Of a stretch of DNA of 33,098 nucleotides, positions 7,612 through 16,145 are shown piece by piece. The notes beneath the pieces were generated by a model that saw nothing but the letters and a program-made list of their open reading frames with translations, did no database searches and was not told the DNA's origin. Within the stretch, counting starts at the first letter, position 1. Each line of letters begins with the position of its first letter. This DNA comes from Prevotella sp. (GTDB lineage: Bacteria; Bacteroidota; Bacteroidia; Bacteroidales; Bacteroidaceae): positions 1-33,098 of the forward strand of contig JAILMS010000093.1 of the NCBI GenBank assembly GCA_024692385.1, written 5' to 3'. Position numbers and translations under genes: made by a program.

Positions 7612-8418
7612 GTGGAACTTAGGATTCTCTACACCATGTGCTGACTTACTCTCCAGCACGGTCATCGGTGAGTACTTACAGTACAAACCAAAACCATCAG
7701 ACTTCAGGATGCCCATGAAGTCGACAGTTACAGGGCGCTGACCTATTTCCTTAATGCCCTGCTCCCAATTGATATCATCATCGGTCCACTCATTGTTGAT
7801 GCGACCGCGAAGATTGAAGTTCACCACAGGACCCAGCGAGAAGCTGCTCTTACTCTTCTTGCCAAACTTCTGAGTGAACAGGAAAGGTACAGACAGGCTG
7901 AAGATATCAATACATGAGCTGGTCTTCGAATAATTAGCGAGATAGTCGCCAAAGGTAACGATACCATCCGCATTCTTTCTTATCTCATTACCTCTGGGCA
8001 CCGTATAGCTACGCCAGTTGCACCACAGACCAACAGAATAGGTCTGCAGGCCCTTCTTCGGGGTGTAGCAGTAGCGCAGACCAATCATCCACTCAGGTGA
8101 TCTGAAAGTGGCAAAGCCATGACCCTGAGGGGTATTGGTAGGAGCTGTCCAACCATAACCGAGATCGAGCACCAGCTTATTATCGTCGTCCGTGACAGTC
8201 TTCTTAATAATCGTTGAGGTAGATTTGCTGATAGTTACCTTTGACACATAGTGAATACTCTCACCATCTTTTTTACTGGTAACCTTAATCGTCTGTACGG
8301 AATCGTTGGTCATCACCGTCACCTTGGTAGGATTATAGTATACCACCGTATCATTCATCTCCGTAGCGTTTACCATTGTGCAAACGGCCAATGCCATCAG
8401 CAGGAAATATTTTCTCAT
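7585..8418 (-). CDS. Hypothetical exported outer-membrane beta-barrel-like protein
   Basis: I do not recognise a specific family. The 277-residue product starts with a signal peptide (MRKYFLLMALAVCTMVNA). A Thr/Ser/Val-rich segment of about 60 residues follows, then a run of alternating hydrophobic and aromatic strands (LVLDLGYGW, EWMIGLRYCY, YSVGLWCNW, FSLGPVVNFNL). It ends in SLSFGLFF, with a terminal Phe as in many outer-membrane barrels recognised by BamA. These features support an eight- to ten-strand outer-membrane protein, but no ligand or role can be given. It is transcribed alone, divergently from ilvE, with a possible -7 box at 8468-8475, and overlaps xseB by 27 bp at its 3' end. 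Confidence 0.75.
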   Translation of the reverse strand: MRKYFLLMALAVCTMVNATEMNDTVVYYNPTKVTVMTNDSVQTIKVTSKKDGESIHYVSKVTISKSTSTIIKKTVTDDDNKLVLDLGYGWTAPTNTPQGHGFATFRSPEWMIGLRYCYTPKKGLQTYSVGLWCNWRSYTVPRGNEIRKNADGIVTFGDYLANYSKTSSCIDIFSLSVPFLFTQKFGKKSKSSFSLGPVVNFNLRGRINNEWTDDDINWEQGIKEIGQRPVTVDFMGILKSDGFGLYCKYSPMTVLESKSAHGVENPKFHSLSFGLFF

Positions 8419-8467
8419 ACTCTCTTGTTTTGTTAATACGTTGAATATCTATTCAGTTTTTCGGCTG

Positions 8468-8475
8468 CAAAGGTA
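8468..8475 (-). promoter_or_regulatory. Possible -7 box for the beta-barrel-like gene
   Basis: On the minus strand TACCTTTG matches the Bacteroidota -7 box, 50 nt upstream of the start codon. I see no good -33 box at the right distance, so this is only a half-site. Confidence 0.45.
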
Positions 8476-8515
8476 TACAAAAAACTACACACGACACACT
8501 TTTCAGAGGAAATTC

Positions 8516-8546
8516 TTGCACAAATGACAGATTTTGATTACTTTTG
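8516..8546 (+). promoter_or_regulatory. Bacteroidota-type promoter for ilvE-trmB
   Basis: TTG (8516-8518), a 20-nt spacer and TACTTTTG (8539-8546). The expected start near 8553 leaves a leader of about 35 nt. The box overlaps an in-frame TTG at 8534, which therefore cannot be the translation start. Confidence 0.65.
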
Positions 8547-8587
8547 CCAGCAATTTGATACAAAGAACAACAAAAACAGAGACCATT

Positions 8588-9604
8588 ATGAAGAATTTAG
8601 ATTGGGCTAGTTTGTCGTTCGGTTACATGAAGACCGACTACAACGTACGCTGTTACTATCGTGACGGTAAGTGGGGCGAGATAGAAGTTTGCTCCGACGA
8701 GTATCTGAAAATGCATATGGCAGCGACCTGTCTGCACTACGGTCAGGAGGCTTTCGAAGGACTGAAGGCATATCGCTGCAAGGATGGTAAGGTACGCATT
8801 TTCCGTGTCGATGAGAATGCAGCCCGCCTGCAATCAACCTGTCGTGGCATTATGATGCCTGAGGTTAGCACCGAGCTCTTCACCGAGATGGTCAAGAAGG
8901 TGGTACGCCTGAATCAGGAGTGGATTCCTACCTACGAGAGTGGTGCCACGCTCTATATCCGTCCGCTGCTCATCGGTACCAGTGCACAGGTTGGTGTACA
9001 TCCCGCTAAGGAATACTGCTTCCTCATCTTCGTTACTCCCGTAGGACCGTACTTCAAGGGCGGCTTCTCCAGCAATCCTTACGTTATCGTACGCGACTAC
9101 GACCGTTCAGCACCTCTTGGTACTGGTAAATATAAGGTGGGCGGTAACTACGCTGCTTCTCTCTTCGCCAACAACCTGGCACACGAGAAGGGCTACGCCT
9201 GCGAGTTCTACCTTGACGCCAAGGAGAAGAAGTATATCGACGAATGTGGTGCCGCCAATTTCTTTGGCATCAAGAACAACACCTACATCACTCCAAAGTC
9301 AACCTCTATCCTACCCTCTATCACCAACAAGTCACTGATGCAGGTAGCAGAGGATCTGGGTATGAAGGTGGAGCGTCGTCCTATTGCCGAGGAAGAGCTG
9401 GAGACCTTTGAAGAGGCAGGAGCTTGCGGTACAGCAGCCGTTATCTCACCAATCTCTTATATTGACGACCTCGACACTGGCAAGCGCTATAGCTTTGGCG
9501 ACAAGCCCGGTCCCGTATCGAAAAAGCTTTTCGACACATTGCGCGGCATCCAGTATGGCGAGATTGAAGACAAGCACGGTTGGACAACCGTTGTTATTGA
9601 ATAA
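8588..9604 (+). CDS. ilvE: Branched-chain amino acid aminotransferase
   Basis: IlvE is a PLP enzyme that transfers the amino group between glutamate and the keto acids of Leu, Ile and Val. The chosen ATG at 8588 gives 338 residues, the usual length of the bacterial class IV type. Motifs seen are LHYGQEAFEGLKAYR near residue 50, YIRPLLIGT, the PLP lysine Lys183 in GKYKVGGNYA, DECGAANFFG, and EEAGACGTAAVISPI near the C-terminus, where the PLP phosphate is held. A frame extension upstream to 8534 would run into the promoter and was not used. trmB begins 12 bp downstream, in the same transcription unit. Confidence 0.95.
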   Translation: MKNLDWASLSFGYMKTDYNVRCYYRDGKWGEIEVCSDEYLKMHMAATCLHYGQEAFEGLKAYRCKDGKVRIFRVDENAARLQSTCRGIMMPEVSTELFTEMVKKVVRLNQEWIPTYESGATLYIRPLLIGTSAQVGVHPAKEYCFLIFVTPVGPYFKGGFSSNPYVIVRDYDRSAPLGTGKYKVGGNYAASLFANNLAHEKGYACEFYLDAKEKKYIDECGAANFFGIKNNTYITPKSTSILPSITNKSLMQVAEDLGMKVERRPIAEEELETFEEAGACGTAAVISPISYIDDLDTGKRYSFGDKPGPVSKKLFDTLRGIQYGEIEDKHGWTTVVIE

Positions 9605-9616
9605 CGGTTATTGCTA

Positions 9617-10387
9617 ATGGGAAAAGGCAAACTGGCGAAATTCGCCGACATGGAAAGATATGAGAACGTGTTCCAGTACCCTTATTCGGTAGTGGAGCAT
9701 GTTCCTTTTGAGATGCGAGGTCACTGGCATGAGCAGTACTTCCACAACGGCAACCCCATCGTCTTGGAGTTGGGCTGTGGTAAAGGCGAGTATACCGTTG
9801 GCCTGGCCAAGAAGTACCCTAATATCAACTTTATCGGTGTGGACATCAAGGGTGCACGCATGTGGACAGGAGCCACACAGGCCGTCAACGAAGGGCTGAA
9901 GAATGTAGCCTTTTTGCGCACCAATATCGAGATTATAGAGCGCTTCTTCGCCCCTGGTGAGGTACAGGAGATATGGCTTACCTTCTCTGACCCTCAGATG
10001 AAGAACCCACGCAAGCGTCTCACGTCGACATGGTTTATGAACCGCTATCGTAAGTTCCTTATCAACGATGGCATCATCCACCTGAAGACCGACTCTAACT
10101 TTCTCTTCACATACACCACCTACATGGTGGAGAAGAACAGCCTACCCATAGAGGTAAAAACGACCGACTTATATGCTGAAGCAGAAGGCAACTCATTACT
10201 GCAAGAGGCAGCATCCATTCAGACCTACTACGAGTCTATGTGGATTGAGCGCGGCCTGAATATCAAGTATATGAGGTTCCATCTGCCTCAGGAGGGCACT
10301 CTTGAAGAGCCCGACGTAGAGATTGAGCTCGACGACTACCGCTCTTATCACCGCGACAAACGCAGTTCTAAAGACAAAGCGAAATAG
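9617..10387 (+). CDS. trmB: tRNA (guanine-N7)-methyltransferase
   Basis: TrmB methylates G46 in the variable loop of many tRNAs using S-adenosylmethionine. The 256-residue protein has the SAM-binding motif [16 protein letters not shown] near residue 50. The acidic loop [12 protein letters not shown] follows, then the catalytic region [17 protein letters not shown], a Bacteroidota variant of the usual PDPWPKKRHxKRR. The ATG at 9617 is preferred over a TTG six bases upstream. It follows ilvE closely and is followed by a strong hairpin terminator. The pairing with ilvE has no obvious metabolic meaning. Confidence 0.94.
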   Translation: MGKGKLAKFADMERYENVFQYPYSVVEHVPFEMRGHWHEQYFHNGNPIVLELGCGKGEYTVGLAKKYPNINFIGVDIKGARMWTGATQAVNEGLKNVAFLRTNIEIIERFFAPGEVQEIWLTFSDPQMKNPRKRLTSTWFMNRYRKFLINDGIIHLKTDSNFLFTYTTYMVEKNSLPIEVKTTDLYAEAEGNSLLQEAASIQTYYESMWIERGLNIKYMRFHLPQEGTLEEPDVEIELDDYRSYHRDKRSSKDKAK

Positions 10388-10392
10388 GACAT

Positions 10393-10427
10393 AAAAAGCG
10401 CTAAGCAAATGGGCTCAGCGCTTTTTT
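10393..10427. terminator. Bidirectional terminator between trmB and the acid phosphatase gene
   Basis: AAAAAGCGCT-AAGC, a short loop, then GCTC-AGCGCTTTTTT. The A-rich left arm and T-rich right arm allow rho-independent termination from either side. Confidence 0.85.
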
Positions 10428-10431
10428 ATTT

Positions 10432-11199
10432 CTACTTCCTCGCTTTCTTGTAAGCCTTCAGCTCTGCAGGCGTTGCAATACCAGCTTTGCAGCGGTATTC
10501 CAGTCGTGCCAGACGCATCTGTTCTAGGAAGCGCTCACTGGTGTGCAAACGTGCATAGGCGGCAGAAGCAGCCAGGCGACCAGCATCGACGTCGCTCTGC
10601 CAGTGGGCACCAACGATGATGCGGCTCTCGCCATACATATAGCCACGAGCCAGGAGGGTGTCGGCACGGTCAGGATTGATCTCCGACAGCAACAGCGCTG
10701 AGCTCCAGCCAAGGATGGTGTGGCCAGAGGGGTAAGAGCCATTCTTACGCAATGAGGGCTCGTCCTGGGGATAGAGCGTAGGCTCGTGCATTCGCATGAA
10801 GGGGCGACGGCGCATGTAGTACTTCTTGGGGATTCTGCAGATGCTATCGCATGTGGCTGTGCCATTGCGCAGCACCTTATAAATCTCTGGGGTTTCCTCC
10901 TTCGAGATCTTCATGCCGAAAGGCTCGCTGAACTCACGGATGATACAGTCGAGACCATACTCTGCATCACGGATGGCAATAGCGGCACGCTCCTTGTTCT
11001 GGCGCATCTGCTTGCCCCACATATACTGCATGATATCATAGGTAAAGTGGGCACCGACAGTGTCGGGAGGAGCAGGACACCACTTCAGCATGTCGGGCAT
11101 CTCCTCGGAGGTGAAATACGCTTCTACATCACTCTGTGCCTGTGCACAAACGGCAGTCATCGTCATGACAGCCATCATCATCATCTTTTTCATCTTCAT
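10432..11199 (-). CDS. Class A non-specific acid phosphatase (PAP2 superfamily)
   Basis: A periplasmic phosphatase that strips phosphate from a wide range of organic phosphomonoesters, releasing phosphate for uptake. From the ATG at 11199 the product is 255 residues with a Met-rich signal peptide (MKMKKMMMMAVMTMTAVCAQAQ), matching the usual 250 or so of class A enzymes. The three catalytic motifs are complete: KKYYMRRRPF, GSYPSGHT (the class A signature) and SRIIVGAHWQSDVDAGR. The frame is open further upstream, but those codons overlap the neighbouring porin remnant and lack a signal sequence. The broken porin-like gene ends 25 bp upstream, so phosphate release and uptake may once have been one operon. 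Confidence 0.92.
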   Translation of the reverse strand: MKMKKMMMMAVMTMTAVCAQAQSDVEAYFTSEEMPDMLKWCPAPPDTVGAHFTYDIMQYMWGKQMRQNKERAAIAIRDAEYGLDCIIREFSEPFGMKISKEETPEIYKVLRNGTATCDSICRIPKKYYMRRRPFMRMHEPTLYPQDEPSLRKNGSYPSGHTILGWSSALLLSEINPDRADTLLARGYMYGESRIIVGAHWQSDVDAGRLAASAAYARLHTSERFLEQMRLARLEYRCKAGIATPAELKAYKKARK

Positions 11200-11224
11200 A
11201 ATAACCTCTATTTTATGTACTGTT

Positions 11225-12117
11225 CTAAAATTGCACTTGCAGGCGCGTCTCAAAAATGCTGACCTCATTGTCGGCAAAGCCGCTACGATTGGTAACCTTC
11301 CTCCACGAGCCACGAACACGCCATATCATATACTTATTGATGTAGTAGTCGTAGCAGAGCGCCCAGTCATTGAGGTAACCGCCATAGACGCCCGCACTGG
11401 CATCCGACAGCGACGTGTAGTTATACTGTAGACAGAGTTCCATATTACCGGCATCAGGGGTAGCGATGCCAACGTCGGTCATGGTGTATTTGTAATGACG
11501 TCCCTTGAGCAGACCACGCAGGGTGACATAAGCGCCACTGCCTCGGAAGGCTGTCAGCCCATTGTCGCGCGAGATGCTGTTGTAGAAATACTGTCCTATC
11601 ACGGCAAATCGTCCAAAAGACCAGAGGATTTCAGGCGAGAACTTGTACATCACCTTCGCATCCGTCACAACAGCCTGTTGCGAGTTGACCTTAGCCACAC
11701 GGGTAGGCCAGTGCGTGCTGAGCGTGAACTGCTTGTGGCTGAGCGAGTCGGCAGTATTGTAGCGAGGAACTGGTACAGCTCTGATAGCCATACTGGTGGA
11801 TGAAATAGCCACCACGAAAAAAAATTCTGCTTATCAAGGTCGTACTGTATGAAGACATCCTTCATATTCACTTTACCATAGGCAAAACCCATGTCAATCT
11901 TTCCTTTCCACTGACCATAGGTAAAGCCGACGCCGAGGCGCATATCAGGGGTACCCACCCCACTCTTCAGCTGGTCTTCCTGCTGCTGGCCATGGATGTA
12001 GGCCGCATCAAAGAGAATGCGCCCTGAGGGTTTCACCTTCAGTTCGGGTTCTTGTGCATTGGAACTAATAGCCGCTACCAATATCATCATCCACACTACA
12101 ATTCGTAATCTCATCAT
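11225..12117 (-). pseudogene. Broken porin gene, probably phosphate-selective porin (OprO/OprP-like)
   Basis: Two minus-strand frames make up one damaged gene. The 5' frame has a signal peptide (MMRLRIVVWMMILVAAISSNAQ) and barrel strands (KPSGRILFDAAYIHG, WKGKIDMGFAYG). It goes out of frame at an 8-base T run (plus strand 11817-11824). With seven Ts it would continue RGGYFIHQYGYQSCTSS, which fits the strand-and-TSS pattern I recall from this porin family. A second shift follows at about 11755-11775, after which the third frame (PRYNTADSLSHKQF to ETRLQVQF) runs to a normal barrel end with terminal Phe. The total of about 297 codons is short for a porin of usually 360-400, so an internal deletion of about 100 codons is likely. 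Assignment to the phosphate porin family is from general resemblance and from the neighbouring acid phosphatase. Confidence 0.7.
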
Positions 12118-12199
12118 ATTTTGTTTATTTTGTTAAGATCATTATTCGAGCGTAAAAATAAGGTATTTTTTTCAAAAAGCAAAACAGATGGCAAAATAA

Positions 12200-12230
12200 T
12201 TGGCATTTCCCCCTTTTATTTGTACCTTTG
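12200..12230 (+). promoter_or_regulatory. Bacteroidota-type promoter for mrp
   Basis: TTGG (12200-12203), a 19-nt spacer and TACCTTTG (12223-12230). The expected start near 12237 leaves a leader of about 9 nt before the ATG at 12246. Confidence 0.7.
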
Positions 12231-12245
12231 CAGCATAAAACTAAG

Positions 12246-13349
12246 ATGATAATGGCATTATATCCGAAATTAATTATGGACGCGCTGGCTACGGTGACGT
12301 ATGCTGGTACAAAGAAAAACCTGGTAGAAAGCGAGATGGTGGCTGACCAGCCTGCCATCAATGGCAATAAAGTAACTGTCGTGCTGGAATTCCCACGCGA
12401 CACTGATCCTTTCCTCAAGTCGACCGTAAAGGCGGCAGAGGCAGCTATCAAATATCACTGTGGCAAGGATGTGGAAGTGGAGATACAGACGGAATTCAAG
12501 TCGAAGCCACGCCCAGAGGTAGGCAAACTGCTGCCACAGGTAAAGAACATCATTGCCGTCAGTTCTGGCAAGGGCGGTGTGGGCAAGAGCACCGTATCAG
12601 CCAACTTGGCTATCGCACTGGCCCGTCTGGGATATAAGGTCGGTCTGCTGGACTGCGACATCTTCGGTCCCTCAATGCCCAAGATGTTCCATGTAGAGGA
12701 TGCACGCCCCTACGCTGTAGAGGTGGACGGAAGACAACTCATTGAGCCCATCGAGGCCTATGGCGTGAAGATGCTGTCAATAGGTTTCTTCGTGAATCCC
12801 GACACGGCAACACTGTGGCGTGGCGGTATGGCGACGAATGCCCTGAAACAACTCATCGCTGACGCCAACTGGGGTGAACTGGACTACTTTATCCTCGATA
12901 CACCTCCTGGCACCTCAGATATACACTTGACACTGCTGCAGACGCTGGCCATCACGGGATCCGTCATCGTATCAACTCCTCAACAGGTGGCACTGGCCGA
13001 TGCTCGCAAGGGTATCGACATGTATCGTAACGACAAGGTGAACGTGCCCATCCTCGGACTCATTGAGAACATGGCATGGTTTACACCTGCCGAACTGCCC
13101 GAGAACAAATACTACATCTTCGGCAAAGAAGGCTGCAAACAGCTGGCTGAAGAGATGCAGGTACCCCTCTTAGCACAAATTCCTCTGGTTCAAGGCATCT
13201 GCGACAGTGGTGACAAAGGCGAACCTGCCGCGCTGAATAGCGAGACCGCTACAGGACTGGCCTTTATCAACTTGGCACAAGCTGTAGTGACTGTAGTAAA
13301 CCGTCGCAACAAGGAACAGCCTGCTACGAAAATCGTAGGTATGAAATAA
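12246..13349 (+). CDS. mrp: Mrp/ApbC family iron-sulfur carrier ATPase
   Basis: A 367-residue P-loop ATPase of the Mrp/NBP35 type, thought to carry and insert Fe-S clusters in the cytoplasm. Residues 1-85 form a MIP18-like (DUF59) domain. The ATPase domain follows with the deviant Walker A VSSGKGGVGKST, the switch region LLDCDIFGPSMP and the Walker B-like LDTPPGTSD. In enterobacterial ApbC a CxxC pair for cluster binding follows ENMxxF; here that stretch is ENMAWFTPAELPENKYYIFG with no CxxC anywhere in the protein, so cluster binding must differ. The ATG at 12246 is chosen because the promoter -7 box ends at 12230; a second in-frame ATG lies at 12252. The stop is two bases from the stop of the convergent sensor-kinase gene. 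Confidence 0.92.
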   Translation: MIMALYPKLIMDALATVTYAGTKKNLVESEMVADQPAINGNKVTVVLEFPRDTDPFLKSTVKAAEAAIKYHCGKDVEVEIQTEFKSKPRPEVGKLLPQVKNIIAVSSGKGGVGKSTVSANLAIALARLGYKVGLLDCDIFGPSMPKMFHVEDARPYAVEVDGRQLIEPIEAYGVKMLSIGFFVNPDTATLWRGGMATNALKQLIADANWGELDYFILDTPPGTSDIHLTLLQTLAITGSVIVSTPQQVALADARKGIDMYRNDKVNVPILGLIENMAWFTPAELPENKYYIFGKEGCKQLAEEMQVPLLAQIPLVQGICDSGDKGEPAALNSETATGLAFINLAQAVVTVVNRRNKEQPATKIVGMK

Positions 13350-13351
13350 CG

Positions 13352-16126
13352 TCAGCCCTGACTGACGTCAATCGGTACCCAAAACCAGAAGGTAGAGCCA
13401 TGACCCTCGCCTTCTGAGGTGACACCAATGCGACCACCACACTTGTCGACAATGGCCTTACAGATGGCAAGGCCAAGACCTGTACCCTGTACGAAATCGT
13501 TCAGTTTGACAAAACGCTCAAAAACGGAAGCCTGCTTCTCCTTAGGGATGCCCACACCGGTATCTTCACAGAAGAAGCAGAGCCCGTCACGGCGTTGTCC
13601 ATTAATCTCACGCGACTCCTTGCGGTAGCCCACACGGATATGTCCCTTTTTGGTGTACTTGACGGCATTGGTAACGAAATTGGTCAGCAACTGCTGGAGG
13701 CGTCCCTTATCCATCATCACGGGCAACGAGTCGTAAGGATTATCTTTCAGGAACTTGACATCAGCATTCTGCACGCGCTGCTCCAGCGTCTGACAGATAT
13801 CGTTGAAGACAGGAGGCAAGTCGATTGATGTCCGCTCAATAGCAATAGCCTGTCCCATGCTGCTGGCTTCCAGAATATCGTTAATCAGTCGCAGCAGCAT
13901 GTCGCAGTTGTTACGAATGATACGTATGAACTCTTTACGCTCGTCAGGAGTATCAATCATCTGTAGCAGGTCGCTAAAGCCCACAATGGCATTGAGCGGC
14001 GTACGGATTTCATGCGTCATATTGGCTAGGAAGGCACTCTTCAAACGTCCTGAATCCTGAGCACGCGCCGTCTCCTCACGGAGTTTCTTCTGGGCAAGCA
14101 TCAAATCACTGACATCACGCACCAATCCAAAATATTCCTTGGAATGGCCCTCCTCGTCAGTAATAGGAATACCCGTAATAGCATACCATGTCAGCTCACT
14201 GGTAACAGGGGTATAGTTGAACTCGTGAATCACATTAAAGGGTTTTCCATTCAATACCAAGTCTTGGAAAACCTGCTCGGCTTCCTGGCGATGCTCAGCA
14301 GCCATGCCTGCCAGATAGTCCTCTAAGGATACTGAGTATTCTGTCTGACGCAAGCTACGCGTGAAGCGGATAATGCGCTCAAAAGTATTGAAGGTCCATA
14401 CATACATATTGCTCTCCTCCAACAGGTAGCGCAAGCGTTCCTCATAGCGGTTGATGGCATTATGCGTCTCTTTGAGCTGGCGCTCATGCTCACGCTGTTT
14501 CATATACATATCACGCTCAGCAGAAACATCACGGGAGGTGAGAATATAGTAAACCAGACGTCCCGTTTCATCGGTAATAGGCACAACACGCGTTTCAACA
14601 TACTTATCAACGCCCCAATTTGGATAACACATGTGTCCACTGGCATGGAAAGTACCCAAATGATTCTGGGCAGCATATTCCTTAAAGAACGGATCATCCA
14701 AGAACGACGTTTCGCGGAAATGGCGCTCACGTTCGGGAGTTAACTCCAGCAACTCGCGCATACGATGATTCATATGAATCACAAAACCATTGGCATCATG
14801 GAACGACATCGCCATCATGTTCGTCTCGAAGACCTTCATATATCTATCAGCCAGTTCCTGATTGCTACGCTCCTCTTCCAGGTCCTTGGTAATATCCTTG
14901 ATGGTATGCAAGATATAGCGAGGTATGCCATTCTCTCGTTCCAAGACAGCACCACCCACGAAGGTTCTCCAACAGGGTTTATCAATAGTACCAGCATTAT
15001 AACGGCGCTGCAAGTTCCATGTCTCACAATCGCCACGCTTCATGCAGTCAACATGCATACGGAACTCCTCACGCTCATCAGGGGCTATGCGCTCGATCAA
15101 CTCTTCCATAGCCATACCACCGACTGGCAACAAATCACCATGGATATTCTTGACAATGCCAAGAACAATGTCATATTCGAGCACAAAATAGTCATCCATA
15201 TCAAGAGCCTGTGCCATGATACTGTTCAACTCAGTATTACGACGTATGGAGGCGTTGACACGCTGAGAGAGAAGGTGAGCAGCAAAGAATACGACGAGAC
15301 CTGCCAAAGCCAGACCTATCAGGATGAACGGAGCCAAGGGGGACTCGTTGTCGTGTTCACGCTCAGGATGGAACCACTTATCGTAGATGCGCTGCAAGTC
15401 ACCCGCCTGCTCCAAACGAGTATATTGGTCATCAATAGCATCAAGCAGATCCTTATTATAGCCAATAATGTGTAACTCGCCAGCAGGGATATCCTTCACA
15501 TCATCCAATATAAGGCTATCAATACCCAGCTCTTGAATTTTCTTCTCAAGAGGCATCTGTCCCCAGATGTAGTAGTCGCATTGATGGGCTCGCACACTGG
15601 TAAGGCCATCCTTGGGCGAAAAATACTTTACCTTAAAGGGGATACTATCCATTTCACTGACACGCAGGGCCGCATAGTCATTCTTCTTAACACCTACCCT
15701 GACGCCCTTGCCAATAGCATTGATACCAGCGAAGGGAGGAACATCAATGCGTCGGACTACACGAAGATTGTAGTAGTTGACATATTTCTTCGTTTGTATA
15801 AACGGCTCGTGCCTGTAGTAAATCGATAGTGCGTGGAGCAAGTCGGCCTTATGCTTGACAAACATGTCACTTGACGCCTGCCATTCCTGCATGACATACT
15901 TATGAGGAATCTCCAGACGATTGAGAATAATATCAAGGACTTCCACATTATAGCCTGCAGGTTGTCCATCACTGTCGAGAAACTCGAAAGGACGGAAGTC
16001 CCAGTCACAGGCAATAATCAACGGATGTTCTTCGGTATAGCCGTAAGAATCATTGGCAGCTACCTTTGTAGGTAGCACACCCATAAACAAAGCAATCAAT
16101 ATATATGTTATGATTGAGTTTTTCAT
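13352..16126 (-). CDS. Sensor histidine kinase with periplasmic solute-binding domain (operon gene 4, canonical His)
   Basis: A 924-residue inner-membrane sensor kinase. Domains in order: signal peptide (MKNSIITYILIALFMGVLPT), family 3 solute-binding domain (about 30-255, starting HPLIIACDWDFRPFEF), one membrane helix (about 264-287), three PAS-like domains (about 300-685), HisKA and HATPase. The H-box NMTHEIRTPL has His705, the N-box is TNFVTNAVKYT, and the ATP lid motifs are CEDTGVGIP and GTGLGLAI, so all catalytic parts are present. It lacks a receiver, HPt or DNA-binding domain. The start at 16126 has a G-rich ribosome-binding-like stretch upstream. It lies 19 bp after the gene for its Tyr-type partner. 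The ligand is unknown; this fold often binds amino acids or similar small molecules. It resembles the second gene of the operon (18936-21005). Confidence 0.9.
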   Translation of the reverse strand: MKNSIITYILIALFMGVLPTKVAANDSYGYTEEHPLIIACDWDFRPFEFLDSDGQPAGYNVEVLDIILNRLEIPHKYVMQEWQASSDMFVKHKADLLHALSIYYRHEPFIQTKKYVNYYNLRVVRRIDVPPFAGINAIGKGVRVGVKKNDYAALRVSEMDSIPFKVKYFSPKDGLTSVRAHQCDYYIWGQMPLEKKIQELGIDSLILDDVKDIPAGELHIIGYNKDLLDAIDDQYTRLEQAGDLQRIYDKWFHPEREHDNESPLAPFILIGLALAGLVVFFAAHLLSQRVNASIRRNTELNSIMAQALDMDDYFVLEYDIVLGIVKNIHGDLLPVGGMAMEELIERIAPDEREEFRMHVDCMKRGDCETWNLQRRYNAGTIDKPCWRTFVGGAVLERENGIPRYILHTIKDITKDLEEERSNQELADRYMKVFETNMMAMSFHDANGFVIHMNHRMRELLELTPERERHFRETSFLDDPFFKEYAAQNHLGTFHASGHMCYPNWGVDKYVETRVVPITDETGRLVYYILTSRDVSAERDMYMKQREHERQLKETHNAINRYEERLRYLLEESNMYVWTFNTFERIIRFTRSLRQTEYSVSLEDYLAGMAAEHRQEAEQVFQDLVLNGKPFNVIHEFNYTPVTSELTWYAITGIPITDEEGHSKEYFGLVRDVSDLMLAQKKLREETARAQDSGRLKSAFLANMTHEIRTPLNAIVGFSDLLQMIDTPDERKEFIRIIRNNCDMLLRLINDILEASSMGQAIAIERTSIDLPPVFNDICQTLEQRVQNADVKFLKDNPYDSLPVMMDKGRLQQLLTNFVTNAVKYTKKGHIRVGYRKESREINGQRRDGLCFFCEDTGVGIPKEKQASVFERFVKLNDFVQGTGLGLAICKAIVDKCGGRIGVTSEGEGHGSTFWFWVPIDVSQG

Positions 16127-16145
16127 TATTACTTTCTCCCCCCCT

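Noticed and set aside
13348-13371. ACGTCA...TGACGT hairpin between the ends of mrp and the last kinase gene, as a terminator
   Set aside because: The stem is only six pairs with no T tract on either side. It may be incidental; the two genes have only two bases between their stops.
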